From the NCBI RefSeq assembly GCF_022430545.2, contig NZ_CP092488.2:3906001-3970000 (forward strand): DNA of 64,000 nt. Reading direction: 5' to 3'. How positions within the stretch are numbered: the stretch's first letter is position 1; each line of letters begins with the position of its first letter. Of the stretch, positions 7,825 through 15,923 are shown in pieces. This DNA comes from Mycobacterium paraterrae (GTDB taxonomy: Bacteria > Actinomycetota > Actinomycetes > Mycobacteriales > Mycobacteriaceae). The notes under the pieces are model-generated. The model saw only the letters and a program-made list of their open reading frames with translations. It was not told the DNA's origin and did not search any database. A program made the translations under genes and the position numbers.

Positions 7825-9015
7825 ATGTCGAACAAGGTCTATGTCATCGGTGTGGGGATGACGAAATTCGAGAAGCCGGGGCGGCGGGAAAACTGGGACT
7901 ACCCGGACATGGCGCGTGAAGCCGGCACCAAGGCACTCGACGATGCCGGCGTCGACTACGCCGCGGTGGAGCAGGGTTACGTCGGCTACGTCTACGGCGA
8001 GTCGACCTCAGGCCAGCGGGCGCTCTACGAGCTGGGACTGAGCGGCATCCCAATCGTCAACGTCAACAACAACTGCTCCACCGGGTCGACCGCGCTCTAC
8101 CTTGCCGCGCAAGCGATTCGGGGCGGTCTGGCCGACTGCACGATCGCGCTTGGCTTCGAGAAGATGAAGCCGGGTTCTTTGGAGTCCACCTATGACGACC
8201 GGACGAACCCGATGGAAAAGCACATCATGGCAATGGCGGAGATATCCGAGGTGCTGTTCCCGCCGGCGCCGTGGATGTTCGGTGCGGCGGGTCGCGAGCA
8301 CATGCAGCAATACGGCAGCACCGCAGAGCATTTCGCCAAGATCGGCTATAAGAATCACAAGCATTCGGTCAACAACCCCTACGCTCAGTTCCAGGAGTCC
8401 TATTCGCTGGAAGACATCCTGGCGGCGCGGATGATCTATGACCCGCTGACCAAGCTGCAATGCTCGCCGACGTCGGACGGCTCCGGCGCGGTAATCCTGG
8501 CTTCGGAGGCGTTCGTCGACAAGCACGGTCTATCCGGCCAAGCGGTGGAGATCGTCGGCCAAGCCATGACCACCGACTTCAAGAACAGCTTCGACGGCAC
8601 CTGCAAGGGTCTGATCGGCTACCACATGAATGTCGAAGCTGCGCAACGGGTTTACGAGCAGTCCGGCCTCGGGCCCGAGGAGTTCCAGGTCATCGAGCTG
8701 CACGACTGCTTCTCCGCCAACGAGCTGCTGCTCTACGAGGCGTTGGGACTGTGCGCCGAAGGTGAGGCGCCCAAACTCATCGACAACGGTGACGTCACCT
8801 ACGGCGGTCGATGGGTGGTCAACCCATCCGGCGGGCTGATCTCCAAGGGCCACCCGCTGGGCGCCACCGGTCTGGCGCAATGCGCCGAGCTGACCTGGCA
8901 GCTACGCGGCACAGCGGACAAGCGCCAGGTCGACAACGTCACCGCCGCACTGCAGCACAACATCGGACTCGGCGGAGCAGCCGTCGTGACGGCATACCAA
9001 CGAGCGGAGCGTTAA
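7825..9015 (+). CDS. ltp1: Thiolase-like lipid-transfer protein Ltp1
   Basis: A 396-residue thiolase-superfamily protein of the SCP-x/Ltp group, which acts in the last step of beta-oxidation or as a retro-aldolase on side-chain CoA thioesters. The active-site Cys region NNNCSTGSTAL puts Cys at about 84. The second-half blocks HDCFSANE and SGGLISKGHPLGATG carry the catalytic His residues. ATG at 7825 has AAGGGAG at 7814-7820, so longer in-frame starts are rejected. It is first in a run of ten same-strand genes with gaps of at most 78 bp. It matches M. tuberculosis Rv2790c, also next to fadE21. Confidence 0.9.
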   Translation: MSNKVYVIGVGMTKFEKPGRRENWDYPDMAREAGTKALDDAGVDYAAVEQGYVGYVYGESTSGQRALYELGLSGIPIVNVNNNCSTGSTALYLAAQAIRGGLADCTIALGFEKMKPGSLESTYDDRTNPMEKHIMAMAEISEVLFPPAPWMFGAAGREHMQQYGSTAEHFAKIGYKNHKHSVNNPYAQFQESYSLEDILAARMIYDPLTKLQCSPTSDGSGAVILASEAFVDKHGLSGQAVEIVGQAMTTDFKNSFDGTCKGLIGYHMNVEAAQRVYEQSGLGPEEFQVIELHDCFSANELLLYEALGLCAEGEAPKLIDNGDVTYGGRWVVNPSGGLISKGHPLGATGLAQCAELTWQLRGTADKRQVDNVTAALQHNIGLGGAAVVTAYQRAER

Positions 9016-9017
9016 AA

Positions 9018-9467
9018 ATGGGACACATCGAAGCCACCCGTCAACTGTCCGCCGATCCGGACGCGCTATGGGCAACGGTGACCGATCTGGCCAACTGGGA
9101 CAAGTGGTTTACCGTGCACGAGAAGTGGCTCGAAGGGCCGCCCGACACCGTGACCGAAGGCGCCAAGCTGACCGCCAAGATCGTGATGCTTGGGATGGCC
9201 AACAAAATCGAGTGGACGATTCAGCAGGTCGACGAGCCCCGTTCGCTGGTGCTATCCGGCACCGGAATGGCCGGTGTCAAAGCCACATTCACCTTCACCA
9301 TCGAGCCGGCCACCAGCGGTTCGACCTTCGCAGTATTCGGTGACTTCGAGGGTGCGATGATCAAGGGCGCGCTCGGCAAGGCCGTCGAGAAGGACGGTGC
9401 CAAACAGCTCGACAAGACCCTCGACCAGCTCGACGCGCTGGCGTCGGCTGGGCTATCAGGGACGTAA
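9018..9467 (+). CDS. SRPBCC (START-like) family protein
   Basis: A 149-residue single-domain protein with the polyketide-cyclase/SRPBCC pattern: an N-terminal strand, WATVTDLANWDKW, a central beta sheet, and a long C-terminal helix ending KQLDKTLDQLDALA. Members bind hydrophobic ligands in a deep pocket and act as lipid carriers or cyclases. No catalytic residues stand out. It begins three bases after the ltp1 stop, so it is co-translated with the thiolase and probably handles the same hydrophobic substrate. It could be a regulator of acyl flow rather than an enzyme. Confidence 0.8.
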   Translation: MGHIEATRQLSADPDALWATVTDLANWDKWFTVHEKWLEGPPDTVTEGAKLTAKIVMLGMANKIEWTIQQVDEPRSLVLSGTGMAGVKATFTFTIEPATSGSTFAVFGDFEGAMIKGALGKAVEKDGAKQLDKTLDQLDALASAGLSGT

Positions 9468-9471
9468 CTCA

Positions 9472-10332
9472 ATGACTGAGACACTGGAATTCGACGACAG
9501 CGGCCTGGGTCGTTGGACCGACGACGAGCGATTCGAAGTCACCCGGGAGCGGCTGGCCGAGTACGCCGCCGCCACCAATGACCCGATCGCGGCACACCGC
9601 GCGGGAGACGTCGCGCCGCCGGTGTTCGCGATCGTGCCGGTGTTCGAGGCGCTGCTCACGCCGGCTGTCGACGTAATGCCGGTCGAGGCCATCCCGCGAA
9701 TCGTGCACGGCGAGCAAGATTTTCACTTCCACCGGCCGATCCGACCGGGCGACAAGCTGATCTCACGCGGGAAGATGATCGGATACGAGGGACTGGAAAA
9801 GGGCACCCGGGCCGCGATCCTGCTCGAATGCCGCACCGAGGACGGTGAACTGGTCAACGAGCAGTACGTGACGACATTCGTGCGCGGCATGACGGTGAAC
9901 AAAACAATGGGTGAGCTGAGCCCCGAGCACAAGTTCGACGACTCGCTGCGCGACCGGGCGCCGGTGGCCAAGGTCGTCCAGCACGTCGACACCGACCAGA
10001 CCTTCCGGTACTCGCCGGCGGCCGGCGATCCGATGCCGATCCACCTCGACGAGGACGTGGCCATCAGCGCCGGTCTGCCCGGAATCATCGCGCACGGGCT
10101 GTGCACCATGGCGTTCACCTCCTGGGCGGTGCTCACCGAGCTGGCCGATGGAGATGTCAGTCGTCTCAAGCGATTTGCCGTCCGATTCTCCAAGCCGGTG
10201 ATTCCCGGCGACGACCTGGAGACCCGGATCTGGAAGGCCGGCGGCAGTAACGGGACGACACGCTACGCGTTCGAGACGGCCCGGGGTACCGATCTCGTGA
10301 TCACCGACGGCCTGGCCGTCCTGGCCGACTGA
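9472..10332 (+). CDS. MaoC-type (R)-specific enoyl-CoA hydratase
   Basis: A 286-residue double hot-dog protein. The N-terminal hot dog (about 1-140) is degenerate. The C-terminal one carries the hydratase-2 signature: GDPMPIHLDEDVAISAG followed by GIIAHG, with Asp and His as the catalytic pair. It hydrates trans-2-enoyl-CoA to (R)-3-hydroxyacyl-CoA. The architecture resembles mycobacterial HtdX/HtdY proteins. The gene starts four bases after the SRPBCC gene and is followed by an SDR that could oxidise its product, which makes a complete beta-oxidation set with FadE and Ltp1. Confidence 0.87.
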   Translation: MTETLEFDDSGLGRWTDDERFEVTRERLAEYAAATNDPIAAHRAGDVAPPVFAIVPVFEALLTPAVDVMPVEAIPRIVHGEQDFHFHRPIRPGDKLISRGKMIGYEGLEKGTRAAILLECRTEDGELVNEQYVTTFVRGMTVNKTMGELSPEHKFDDSLRDRAPVAKVVQHVDTDQTFRYSPAAGDPMPIHLDEDVAISAGLPGIIAHGLCTMAFTSWAVLTELADGDVSRLKRFAVRFSKPVIPGDDLETRIWKAGGSNGTTRYAFETARGTDLVITDGLAVLAD

Positions 10333-10352
10333 CTAAAGGAGTCTGACAACCG

Positions 10353-11222
10353 ATGGGTGTATTGGACGGCCGCGTCGCGGTCATCACCGGCGCGGGCCGA
10401 GGCATCGGCCGCGAACACGCGCTGCTGTTCGCCAAGGAAGGGGCCAAGGTCGTCGTCAACGATCTCGGCGGCAGCAACGACGGGGAGGGCGCCGACACCG
10501 GGCCCGCCCACGAGGTGGCCGAGGAGATCAAAGCCGCCGGCGGCACCGCCGTCGTCAACACCGAGAACGTGGCCACCTGGAGCGGTGCGGAAAGCGTTGT
10601 GCGGCAAGCTATCGACGACTTCGGTGGCCTCGACATCCTGGTCAACAACGCTGGGATCCTGCGCGACGCGTTCATCGCGGGCATGGAGGAGGCGCAGTGG
10701 GACGCGGTGATCGCGGTGCATTTGAAGGGTCACTTCGCGATGCTCCACCACGCGGCGGCCTACTGGAAGGCGCAATCAAAAGCCGGTGATCAGCCGAACG
10801 CCGCAGTGATCAATACCGCGTCGGGCTCCGGTGTGACGTTGCCGAATGCCGGCCAGGCCAACTACGGCTCGGCTAAAGCCGGCATCGCGGCGCTGACACT
10901 GATCGCCGCCGAGGAACTCGAGCGCTACGGCGTGCGGGTCAACGCCATCGCGCCGATCGCACGGACCCGGCTCACGCTGGCCACCCCTGGTATGGGCGCG
11001 CTTATGTCCGAGCCGGAGGAGGGTGAGCTCGACCTGTTCAGCCCGGCGAACATCTCGCCGCTGGTGGCCTACCTAGCCACCGAGAAGTGTCCGATCACCG
11101 GCAAGGTGTACGCGGTTCAGGGAGGCGCGATCTCGTCGTTGTCCGGCTGGCATGACGTCGACACCATCGAGACCGATGGTCCCTGGCTGATCGACGACAT
11201 CGCCAATCGGCTGCCGCAGTAA
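10353..11222 (+). CDS. SDR, 3-hydroxyacyl-CoA dehydrogenase type
   Basis: A 289-residue classical short-chain dehydrogenase: TGAGRGIGREHA (cofactor loop, about 12-23), NNAG, Ser in the middle, and active-site YGSAK. The insert after the second strand (NDLGGSNDGEGADTG) is typical of the (3R)-hydroxyacyl-CoA dehydrogenase domain of peroxisomal multifunctional enzyme 2. That partner fits the MaoC (R)-hydratase immediately upstream. RBS AAAGGAG lies 10 bp before the ATG. It probably performs the NAD-dependent third step of beta-oxidation in this operon. Confidence 0.87.
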   Translation: MGVLDGRVAVITGAGRGIGREHALLFAKEGAKVVVNDLGGSNDGEGADTGPAHEVAEEIKAAGGTAVVNTENVATWSGAESVVRQAIDDFGGLDILVNNAGILRDAFIAGMEEAQWDAVIAVHLKGHFAMLHHAAAYWKAQSKAGDQPNAAVINTASGSGVTLPNAGQANYGSAKAGIAALTLIAAEELERYGVRVNAIAPIARTRLTLATPGMGALMSEPEEGELDLFSPANISPLVAYLATEKCPITGKVYAVQGGAISSLSGWHDVDTIETDGPWLIDDIANRLPQ

Positions 11223-11236
11223 TCAAGGAGCGCAAC

Positions 11237-12487
11237 ATGTTCGAATGGTCTGACACCGATCTGATCATGCGGGACACCATCCGCGGCTTCATCGACAAAG
11301 AGATCCGCCCGCACATCGATGCGCTGGAGACCGGTGAGATATCGCCCTATCCGATCGCGCGAAAACTGTTCAGCGAGTTCGGTCTTGACGTGATGGCCGC
11401 CGAGGCGGTCAAGACGATGCTGGACAAGGAGCGGGCCAGGCAGGAGGCCGGGCACCACGAGAGCGGGGAGAAGAAGTCGGGTCGTGGATTTGCGGGCCTG
11501 GGTCCGCAGGGGTCGATGGCCGCCGTGCTCGTCTCCGAGCTCGCCGGGGTGAGCCTTGGACTGCTGAGCGCGGTCGGCGTCAGCCTCGGCCTCGGTGCCA
11601 CGACGATCATGAGCCGCGGCACGTTGGCCCAAAAGGAGCGTTGGCTCCCAGAACTCATGACGCTGGAGAAGATCGCGGCGTGGGCTATCACCGAACCCGA
11701 CTCCGGCTCGGACGCGTTCGGCGGGATGAAGACCACGGTGAAGCGCGATGGTGACGGCTACATCCTCAACGGGCAGAAGACGTTTATCACCAACGGGCCG
11801 TATGCCGACGTGATGGTCGTCTACGCCAAGCTCGATGACGGCTCCACGGACAAGCGCAACCGGCCGGTGCTGACGTTCGTGCTGGACGCCGGCATGGAGG
11901 GGCTGGCGCAGGGCAAACCGTTCAAGAAGATGGGCATCATGTCCTCGCCGACCGGCGAATTGTTCTTCGACAACGTTCGCCTGACACCCGACCGCCTGCT
12001 CGGCGAGACCGAGAATCACACCGGGGGAGACGGCCGGGAAAGTGCCCGGGCCAACTTTTCGGCTGAGCGGATCGGGGTCGCCTTGATGTCGCTGGGCATC
12101 ATCAACGAGTGCCATCGGCTCTGCATCGACTACGCGAAAACCCGCACGCTGTGGGGCAAGAACATCGGCCAATTCCAGCTGATTCAGCTCAAGCTGGCCA
12201 AGATGGAAGTCGCGCGGATTAACGTGCAGAACATGGTGTTCCAAACCCTGGAGAAGCTGCAGGCAGGACGGACGCCGTCGCTGGCCGAGGCGTCGGCCAT
12301 CAAGCTGTACTCCTCCGAGGCGGCCACCGACGTCGCAATGGACGCCGTCCAATTGTTCGGCGGGAACGGCTACATGGCCGAATACCGCGTCGAACAACTG
12401 GCCCGCGACGCCAAGTCGCTGATGATCTATGCCGGGAGCAACGAGGTGCAGGTGACACACATCGCCAAGGCGCTGCTCACCCGATGA
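11237..12487 (+). CDS. fadE21: Acyl-CoA dehydrogenase FadE21
   Basis: A 416-residue FAD-dependent acyl-CoA dehydrogenase catalysing alpha,beta-dehydrogenation. Visible are AWAITEPDSGSDAFG (FAD/substrate block), GQKTFITNGPYADV, KTRTLWGKNIGQFQLIQ and AVQLFGGNGYMAEYRVEQL, with the C-terminal FAD-contact segment IYAGSNEVQ. The slightly long N-terminal domain carries a charged insert near residues 60-80 (HHESGEKKSG). It has AAGGAG nine bases before the ATG. Together with Ltp1 nearby it corresponds to Rv2789c. Its stop overlaps the next gene's ATG. Confidence 0.9.
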   Translation: MFEWSDTDLIMRDTIRGFIDKEIRPHIDALETGEISPYPIARKLFSEFGLDVMAAEAVKTMLDKERARQEAGHHESGEKKSGRGFAGLGPQGSMAAVLVSELAGVSLGLLSAVGVSLGLGATTIMSRGTLAQKERWLPELMTLEKIAAWAITEPDSGSDAFGGMKTTVKRDGDGYILNGQKTFITNGPYADVMVVYAKLDDGSTDKRNRPVLTFVLDAGMEGLAQGKPFKKMGIMSSPTGELFFDNVRLTPDRLLGETENHTGGDGRESARANFSAERIGVALMSLGIINECHRLCIDYAKTRTLWGKNIGQFQLIQLKLAKMEVARINVQNMVFQTLEKLQAGRTPSLAEASAIKLYSSEAATDVAMDAVQLFGGNGYMAEYRVEQLARDAKSLMIYAGSNEVQVTHIAKALLTR

Positions 12488-13437
12488 GAACGCGGGCAAA
12501 CGGGTTGCGGCGCAGGTCTTTCGCCGCACTGGATGGGCTGTCGTATCTCCCGTTCGCCCGAACGTCCTTCAACTTGATGCTCGACGGGCTCCTGGCACGC
12601 CACGCGATGCTGGCGCGGTTGCGCCCGGTCGCGGACTACGCGATTGCGCGCAGCAGCCCTCCGGTGCCGGGGACGCGGGTGCTGCCCGGGCCGGCCGGGG
12701 TCCCGGGCGAGTGGGTATGGCCGCCGGGTGCCAGGCGGGACGTGGGCGTGGTTCTGGTCCTGCATGGCAGCGGCTATCTGATCTGCTCAGCGCGCACCCA
12801 TCGGGGGTTCGCGTCGCGGGTGGCCAAGTACGCCGGGATGCCCGCATTCGTCATCGATTACCGGTTGGCTCCAGAACACCCTTTTCCCGCGGCAGAAGAC
12901 GATGCCGTTGTCGCGTACCGATGGCTGCTCGACAACGGCCACGATCCGATGCGGATCGTGGTTGCGGGTGATTCGGCCGGCGGGCATCTCGCTGTCGGGC
13001 TGGCGCTACGCGCCAAGTCTGAAGGCCTGCCGCTACCGGCCGGCCTGGCGTTGTTCGGTCCGCTGATCGACCCGGCCTACCGGGCCTCGATTGCGGATCC
13101 GCGGACCCGGCGACAACCGCTCGATCCGCGGGCGGCGGCGCGGGCCGTGGCGCTGTACGTCGGCGACTTCGACCCGGCGGATCCGCGGCTGTGCCTGCTG
13201 AACGCCGATCTGGCCGACTTGCCACCCACCCAGGTGCATTACGGGTCGCGAGAAGTGATGCGCGCCGACGCCGAGGCGTTCGCGAAGCTGGTCCGCGAGA
13301 CGGGCGGACTCTGTGACGAGGTGTTGTGGCCCGGGCTGATGCACGGCTACTGGCTTTGGCCGCGTCACGACGACGGAAGCCTGCAGAGCCTGAAGACGGC
13401 GGGGGAGTTCTTGCGTACAGCGGTAGCTCAGTCATGA
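12484..13437 (+). CDS. HSL-type alpha/beta esterase (Lip family)
   Basis: A 317-residue hormone-sensitive-lipase-type esterase. The oxyanion motif is HGSGY instead of the usual HGGG. YRLAPEHPFPAAEDDA follows and the nucleophile elbow is GDSAGG, with late Asp and His (LMHGYW) completing the triad. Its ATG overlaps the fadE21 stop and its own stop overlaps the CoA ligase start. A Lip esterase beside a fadD12-type ligase recalls lipO-fadD12 of M. tuberculosis, and beside a monooxygenase recalls lipR of the mymA operon. It likely cleaves an ester made by the downstream monooxygenase. Confidence 0.87.
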   Translation: MRTRANGLRRRSFAALDGLSYLPFARTSFNLMLDGLLARHAMLARLRPVADYAIARSSPPVPGTRVLPGPAGVPGEWVWPPGARRDVGVVLVLHGSGYLICSARTHRGFASRVAKYAGMPAFVIDYRLAPEHPFPAAEDDAVVAYRWLLDNGHDPMRIVVAGDSAGGHLAVGLALRAKSEGLPLPAGLALFGPLIDPAYRASIADPRTRRQPLDPRAAARAVALYVGDFDPADPRLCLLNADLADLPPTQVHYGSREVMRADAEAFAKLVRETGGLCDEVLWPGLMHGYWLWPRHDDGSLQSLKTAGEFLRTAVAQS

Positions 13438-15014
13438 GCGCGCTCAACGGCATTCGCGGCCGTTTGGCCGCGGCCCGGGTACTGGCCTCCCGCGGCATGA
13501 TCGACCTCCGCCGGCCCGACGAGGCGGTTCGAGCGTTCCGGGCGATGCGCCGTTTCGGGGCATTCGGCGGACTGATCGACCACGCCGCTGCCTGCTACGG
13601 CGATGCCCCTGCCATCACCGACGATCGCGGCACCCTCAGCTTCCGGCAACTCGACGCGGCGTCCAATGCGCTGGCGCGGGGATTGCTAGTCAACGGAATT
13701 GGGTCCGGTGCGGTGCTCGCGACGCTGCATCGCAACAGCCGTGACGTCATGGTGACCATCGGGGCGGCGAACAAGATCGGCGTTCGCACGGTGCTGATGA
13801 ACACAGGCTTCGCCGGCCCGCAACTGGCCGATGTGTCCGCGCGGGAAAATGTCAGCTGCATCCTGGTCGACGACGAATTCGACGACATCATGACCACCTT
13901 GCCGCCGGAGACGCTGCGGTTCACCAGCAGCCGGCTGCACGAGCTGACCGACCACCAGTCGACGTCGTCGCTGCCCGCACCGCGGCAACCGGGCGGCATG
14001 GCGCTGCTCACCAGCGGGACGACCGGCACCCCAAAAGGCGTGCCGCGCAACCGGATCGACCCGTCGCAGTCCGCGCAGTTGCTCGATCGGATCCCCTGGC
14101 CGCGTGGCGGCGCGTATTACATCGCGGCGCCGCTGTTTCACGCCACCGGCCTGGCCACGTGTTCGCTGGGCCTGGTCCTGGGCAACCGAGTCGTGATGGC
14201 CCGGCGCTTCGACCCCGAGGCGACGCTGAGGGCGATCGCCGAATACCACGTGCGCGCGGTGGTATTGGTCCCGACCATGCTGCAACGCATCATCGACCTC
14301 GGGCCCGACGTGCTGGCCAACTACGACACCTCGGCGTTGGAAGTGATGTTCGCGGCGGGCTCATCGCTGTCGCCGGCGCTGTGCCGTCGCACTCACGAAG
14401 CCTTCGGGCCGGTGCTGTACAACCTGTACGGATCCACCGAGGTCGCCGTCGCGGCCGTGGCCACACCCGAGGAACTGCACCGCGCACCCGGCACGGTGGG
14501 CCGCCCCCCGGTCGGCTGCACCGTGGTCCTCTACGACGAGAACCGCCGCAAGATCACCGAGCCGGGCAAGGTCGGAACTCTCTTCGTGTCAAGCGGTTTG
14601 AGCTTCACCGGCTACACCGACGGCGGCAACAAAGAAATCGTCGACGGACTGTTGTCCACCGGCGACACCGGGCATTTCGACGAGACCGGATTGTGGTTTA
14701 TCGACGGCCGCGACGACGACATGATTGTCTCGGGCGGCGAGAACGTCTTCCCACTGGAGGTGGAGAATCTGCTCGCCGAGCATCCGGATGTGGTCGAGGC
14801 ATCCGTGGTGGGAGTCGACGACGACGACTTCGGGAAGCGGTTGGCGGCCTACGTGGTCAGTAGGCCCGACTCCGGACTCGACGCCGACGCCGTCCGATCG
14901 CATGTGCGCGCGCATCTGGCCCGCCACAAGATTCCGCGCGATGTGGTGTTCATCGAGCGCCTACCGCGCAACGAGGCGGGCAAAGTCCTGCGAAGGCAAC
15001 TCACCTCCAGCTAG
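13434..15014 (+). CDS. Long-chain fatty acyl-CoA/AMP ligase (FadD12-like)
   Basis: A 526-residue ANL-superfamily ligase that activates a carboxylic acid with ATP and CoA. The P-loop is LLTSGTTGTPKGVP. YGSTE, STGDTGHFDETGLWFIDGRD and the hinge are present, and the C-terminal catalytic Lys is in NEAGKVLRR. The N terminus has an extra 50-residue helical segment (LASRGMIDLRRPDEAVRAF) typical of FadD12/FadD13-like mycobacterial ligases. ATG at 13434 overlaps the esterase stop; longer in-frame starts lie inside that gene. It would channel acid released by the esterase into the beta-oxidation genes upstream. Confidence 0.9.
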   Translation: MSALNGIRGRLAAARVLASRGMIDLRRPDEAVRAFRAMRRFGAFGGLIDHAAACYGDAPAITDDRGTLSFRQLDAASNALARGLLVNGIGSGAVLATLHRNSRDVMVTIGAANKIGVRTVLMNTGFAGPQLADVSARENVSCILVDDEFDDIMTTLPPETLRFTSSRLHELTDHQSTSSLPAPRQPGGMALLTSGTTGTPKGVPRNRIDPSQSAQLLDRIPWPRGGAYYIAAPLFHATGLATCSLGLVLGNRVVMARRFDPEATLRAIAEYHVRAVVLVPTMLQRIIDLGPDVLANYDTSALEVMFAAGSSLSPALCRRTHEAFGPVLYNLYGSTEVAVAAVATPEELHRAPGTVGRPPVGCTVVLYDENRRKITEPGKVGTLFVSSGLSFTGYTDGGNKEIVDGLLSTGDTGHFDETGLWFIDGRDDDMIVSGGENVFPLEVENLLAEHPDVVEASVVGVDDDDFGKRLAAYVVSRPDSGLDADAVRSHVRAHLARHKIPRDVVFIERLPRNEAGKVLRRQLTSS

Positions 15015-15025
15015 GAGTCAACGCA

Positions 15026-15088
15026 GTGTCCGAAATCATCAAATCGGTGTCTGGTTCTCCCTTCACCGTTCGCGCGCCGAGGGTTTGA
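15026..15088 (+). CDS. Possible 20-residue leader peptide
   Basis: In the only sizeable gap of the ten-gene run, GTG at 15026 follows GGAG (15014-15017) at a workable spacing and opens a 20-codon frame ending TGA at 15086-15088, four bases before the next ATG. The peptide is basic and begins VSEIIKSVSG. It could couple translation to the following SDR or be chance; no homologue is known to me. Confidence 0.2.
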   Translation: MSEIIKSVSGSPFTVRAPRV

Positions 15089-15092
15089 CTTC

Positions 15093-15923
15093 ATGAGAAT
15101 GAGCCGGCGGGTGCGCCACAAGGTCGTGGTGGTCACCGGTGCGGCTAACGGTATTGGCGCGCAGGTGGCGCGGGATCTCATCGCAGCCGGTGCACGTGTT
15201 GCGCTGCTCGACCGCGACGCGCTGGGGGCCGAGCGCTTGGCCGCCGAACTCGGCGCCGGCGCAGCGGCTTTCGATGTCGACGTGACATCAGCGGAGTCGG
15301 TTAACGCCGCGTGCACCGCCGCCGCGCAGCATTTCGGCGGCATCGACGTCGTACTGGCCAACGCCGGTGTGGCCGGGCCCGGATCGTCGGTGGCCGAGGT
15401 CGATCCCGGCGAATGGCGGCACGTGATCGACGTCAACCTGGTGGGCGCTTTCCACACACTGCACGCCGCGTTGCCGCACCTCAAAGCCAGCCGAGGCTAC
15501 GTCATGGTGGTGGCATCAATTGCATCGGTGATACCGGGTCCACTCGTGAGCGCCTACGTGTCGTCGAAGGCGGGTGTCGAGTCGCTGGTGCGCGCGGCGC
15601 GCATAGAAGTCGACGGCGACAGCGTCGGCGTCGGTATCGCGTACTTCGGGCTGATCGACACCGAGTTGGCGGACCAGATTGTCACCCGATCGGGGCTCAG
15701 CCACATCCTGCCCGGCCCATTGGGCGTGATGGCCCCGGTCGAGGTAGCGGCCGCAGCCATCACCTCGGGCATCGCGCGGCGTGCGCGGCGCGTCTATGCG
15801 CCCTGGTGGGTCGCCCCGATGCTCGACCTTCGGCCACTGATGTTTCTTGCCGACCGACTGCTCGCGGCGATGCCGAGCGTCCGCCGGACGATCTGCGCCG
15901 ACCAAGCGAAGGGAGTTCGCTGA
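15093..15923 (+). CDS. Short-chain dehydrogenase/reductase
   Basis: A 276-residue classical SDR with VVVTGAANGIGAQ at the N terminus, ANAG, and active site YVSSK. The acidic residue after the second strand (LDRD) favours NAD. The C-terminal 50 residues (APWWVAPMLDLRPLMFLADRLL) are hydrophobic and may anchor it to membrane or lipid, as in mymA-type SDRs. Its TGA overlaps the following monooxygenase ATG by one base, and AAGGGAG for that gene lies inside this one. The likely role is oxidation or reduction of an alcohol or aldehyde intermediate; direction and substrate are unknown. Confidence 0.85.
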   Translation: MRMSRRVRHKVVVVTGAANGIGAQVARDLIAAGARVALLDRDALGAERLAAELGAGAAAFDVDVTSAESVNAACTAAAQHFGGIDVVLANAGVAGPGSSVAEVDPGEWRHVIDVNLVGAFHTLHAALPHLKASRGYVMVVASIASVIPGPLVSAYVSSKAGVESLVRAARIEVDGDSVGVGIAYFGLIDTELADQIVTRSGLSHILPGPLGVMAPVEVAAAAITSGIARRARRVYAPWWVAPMLDLRPLMFLADRLLAAMPSVRRTICADQAKGVR

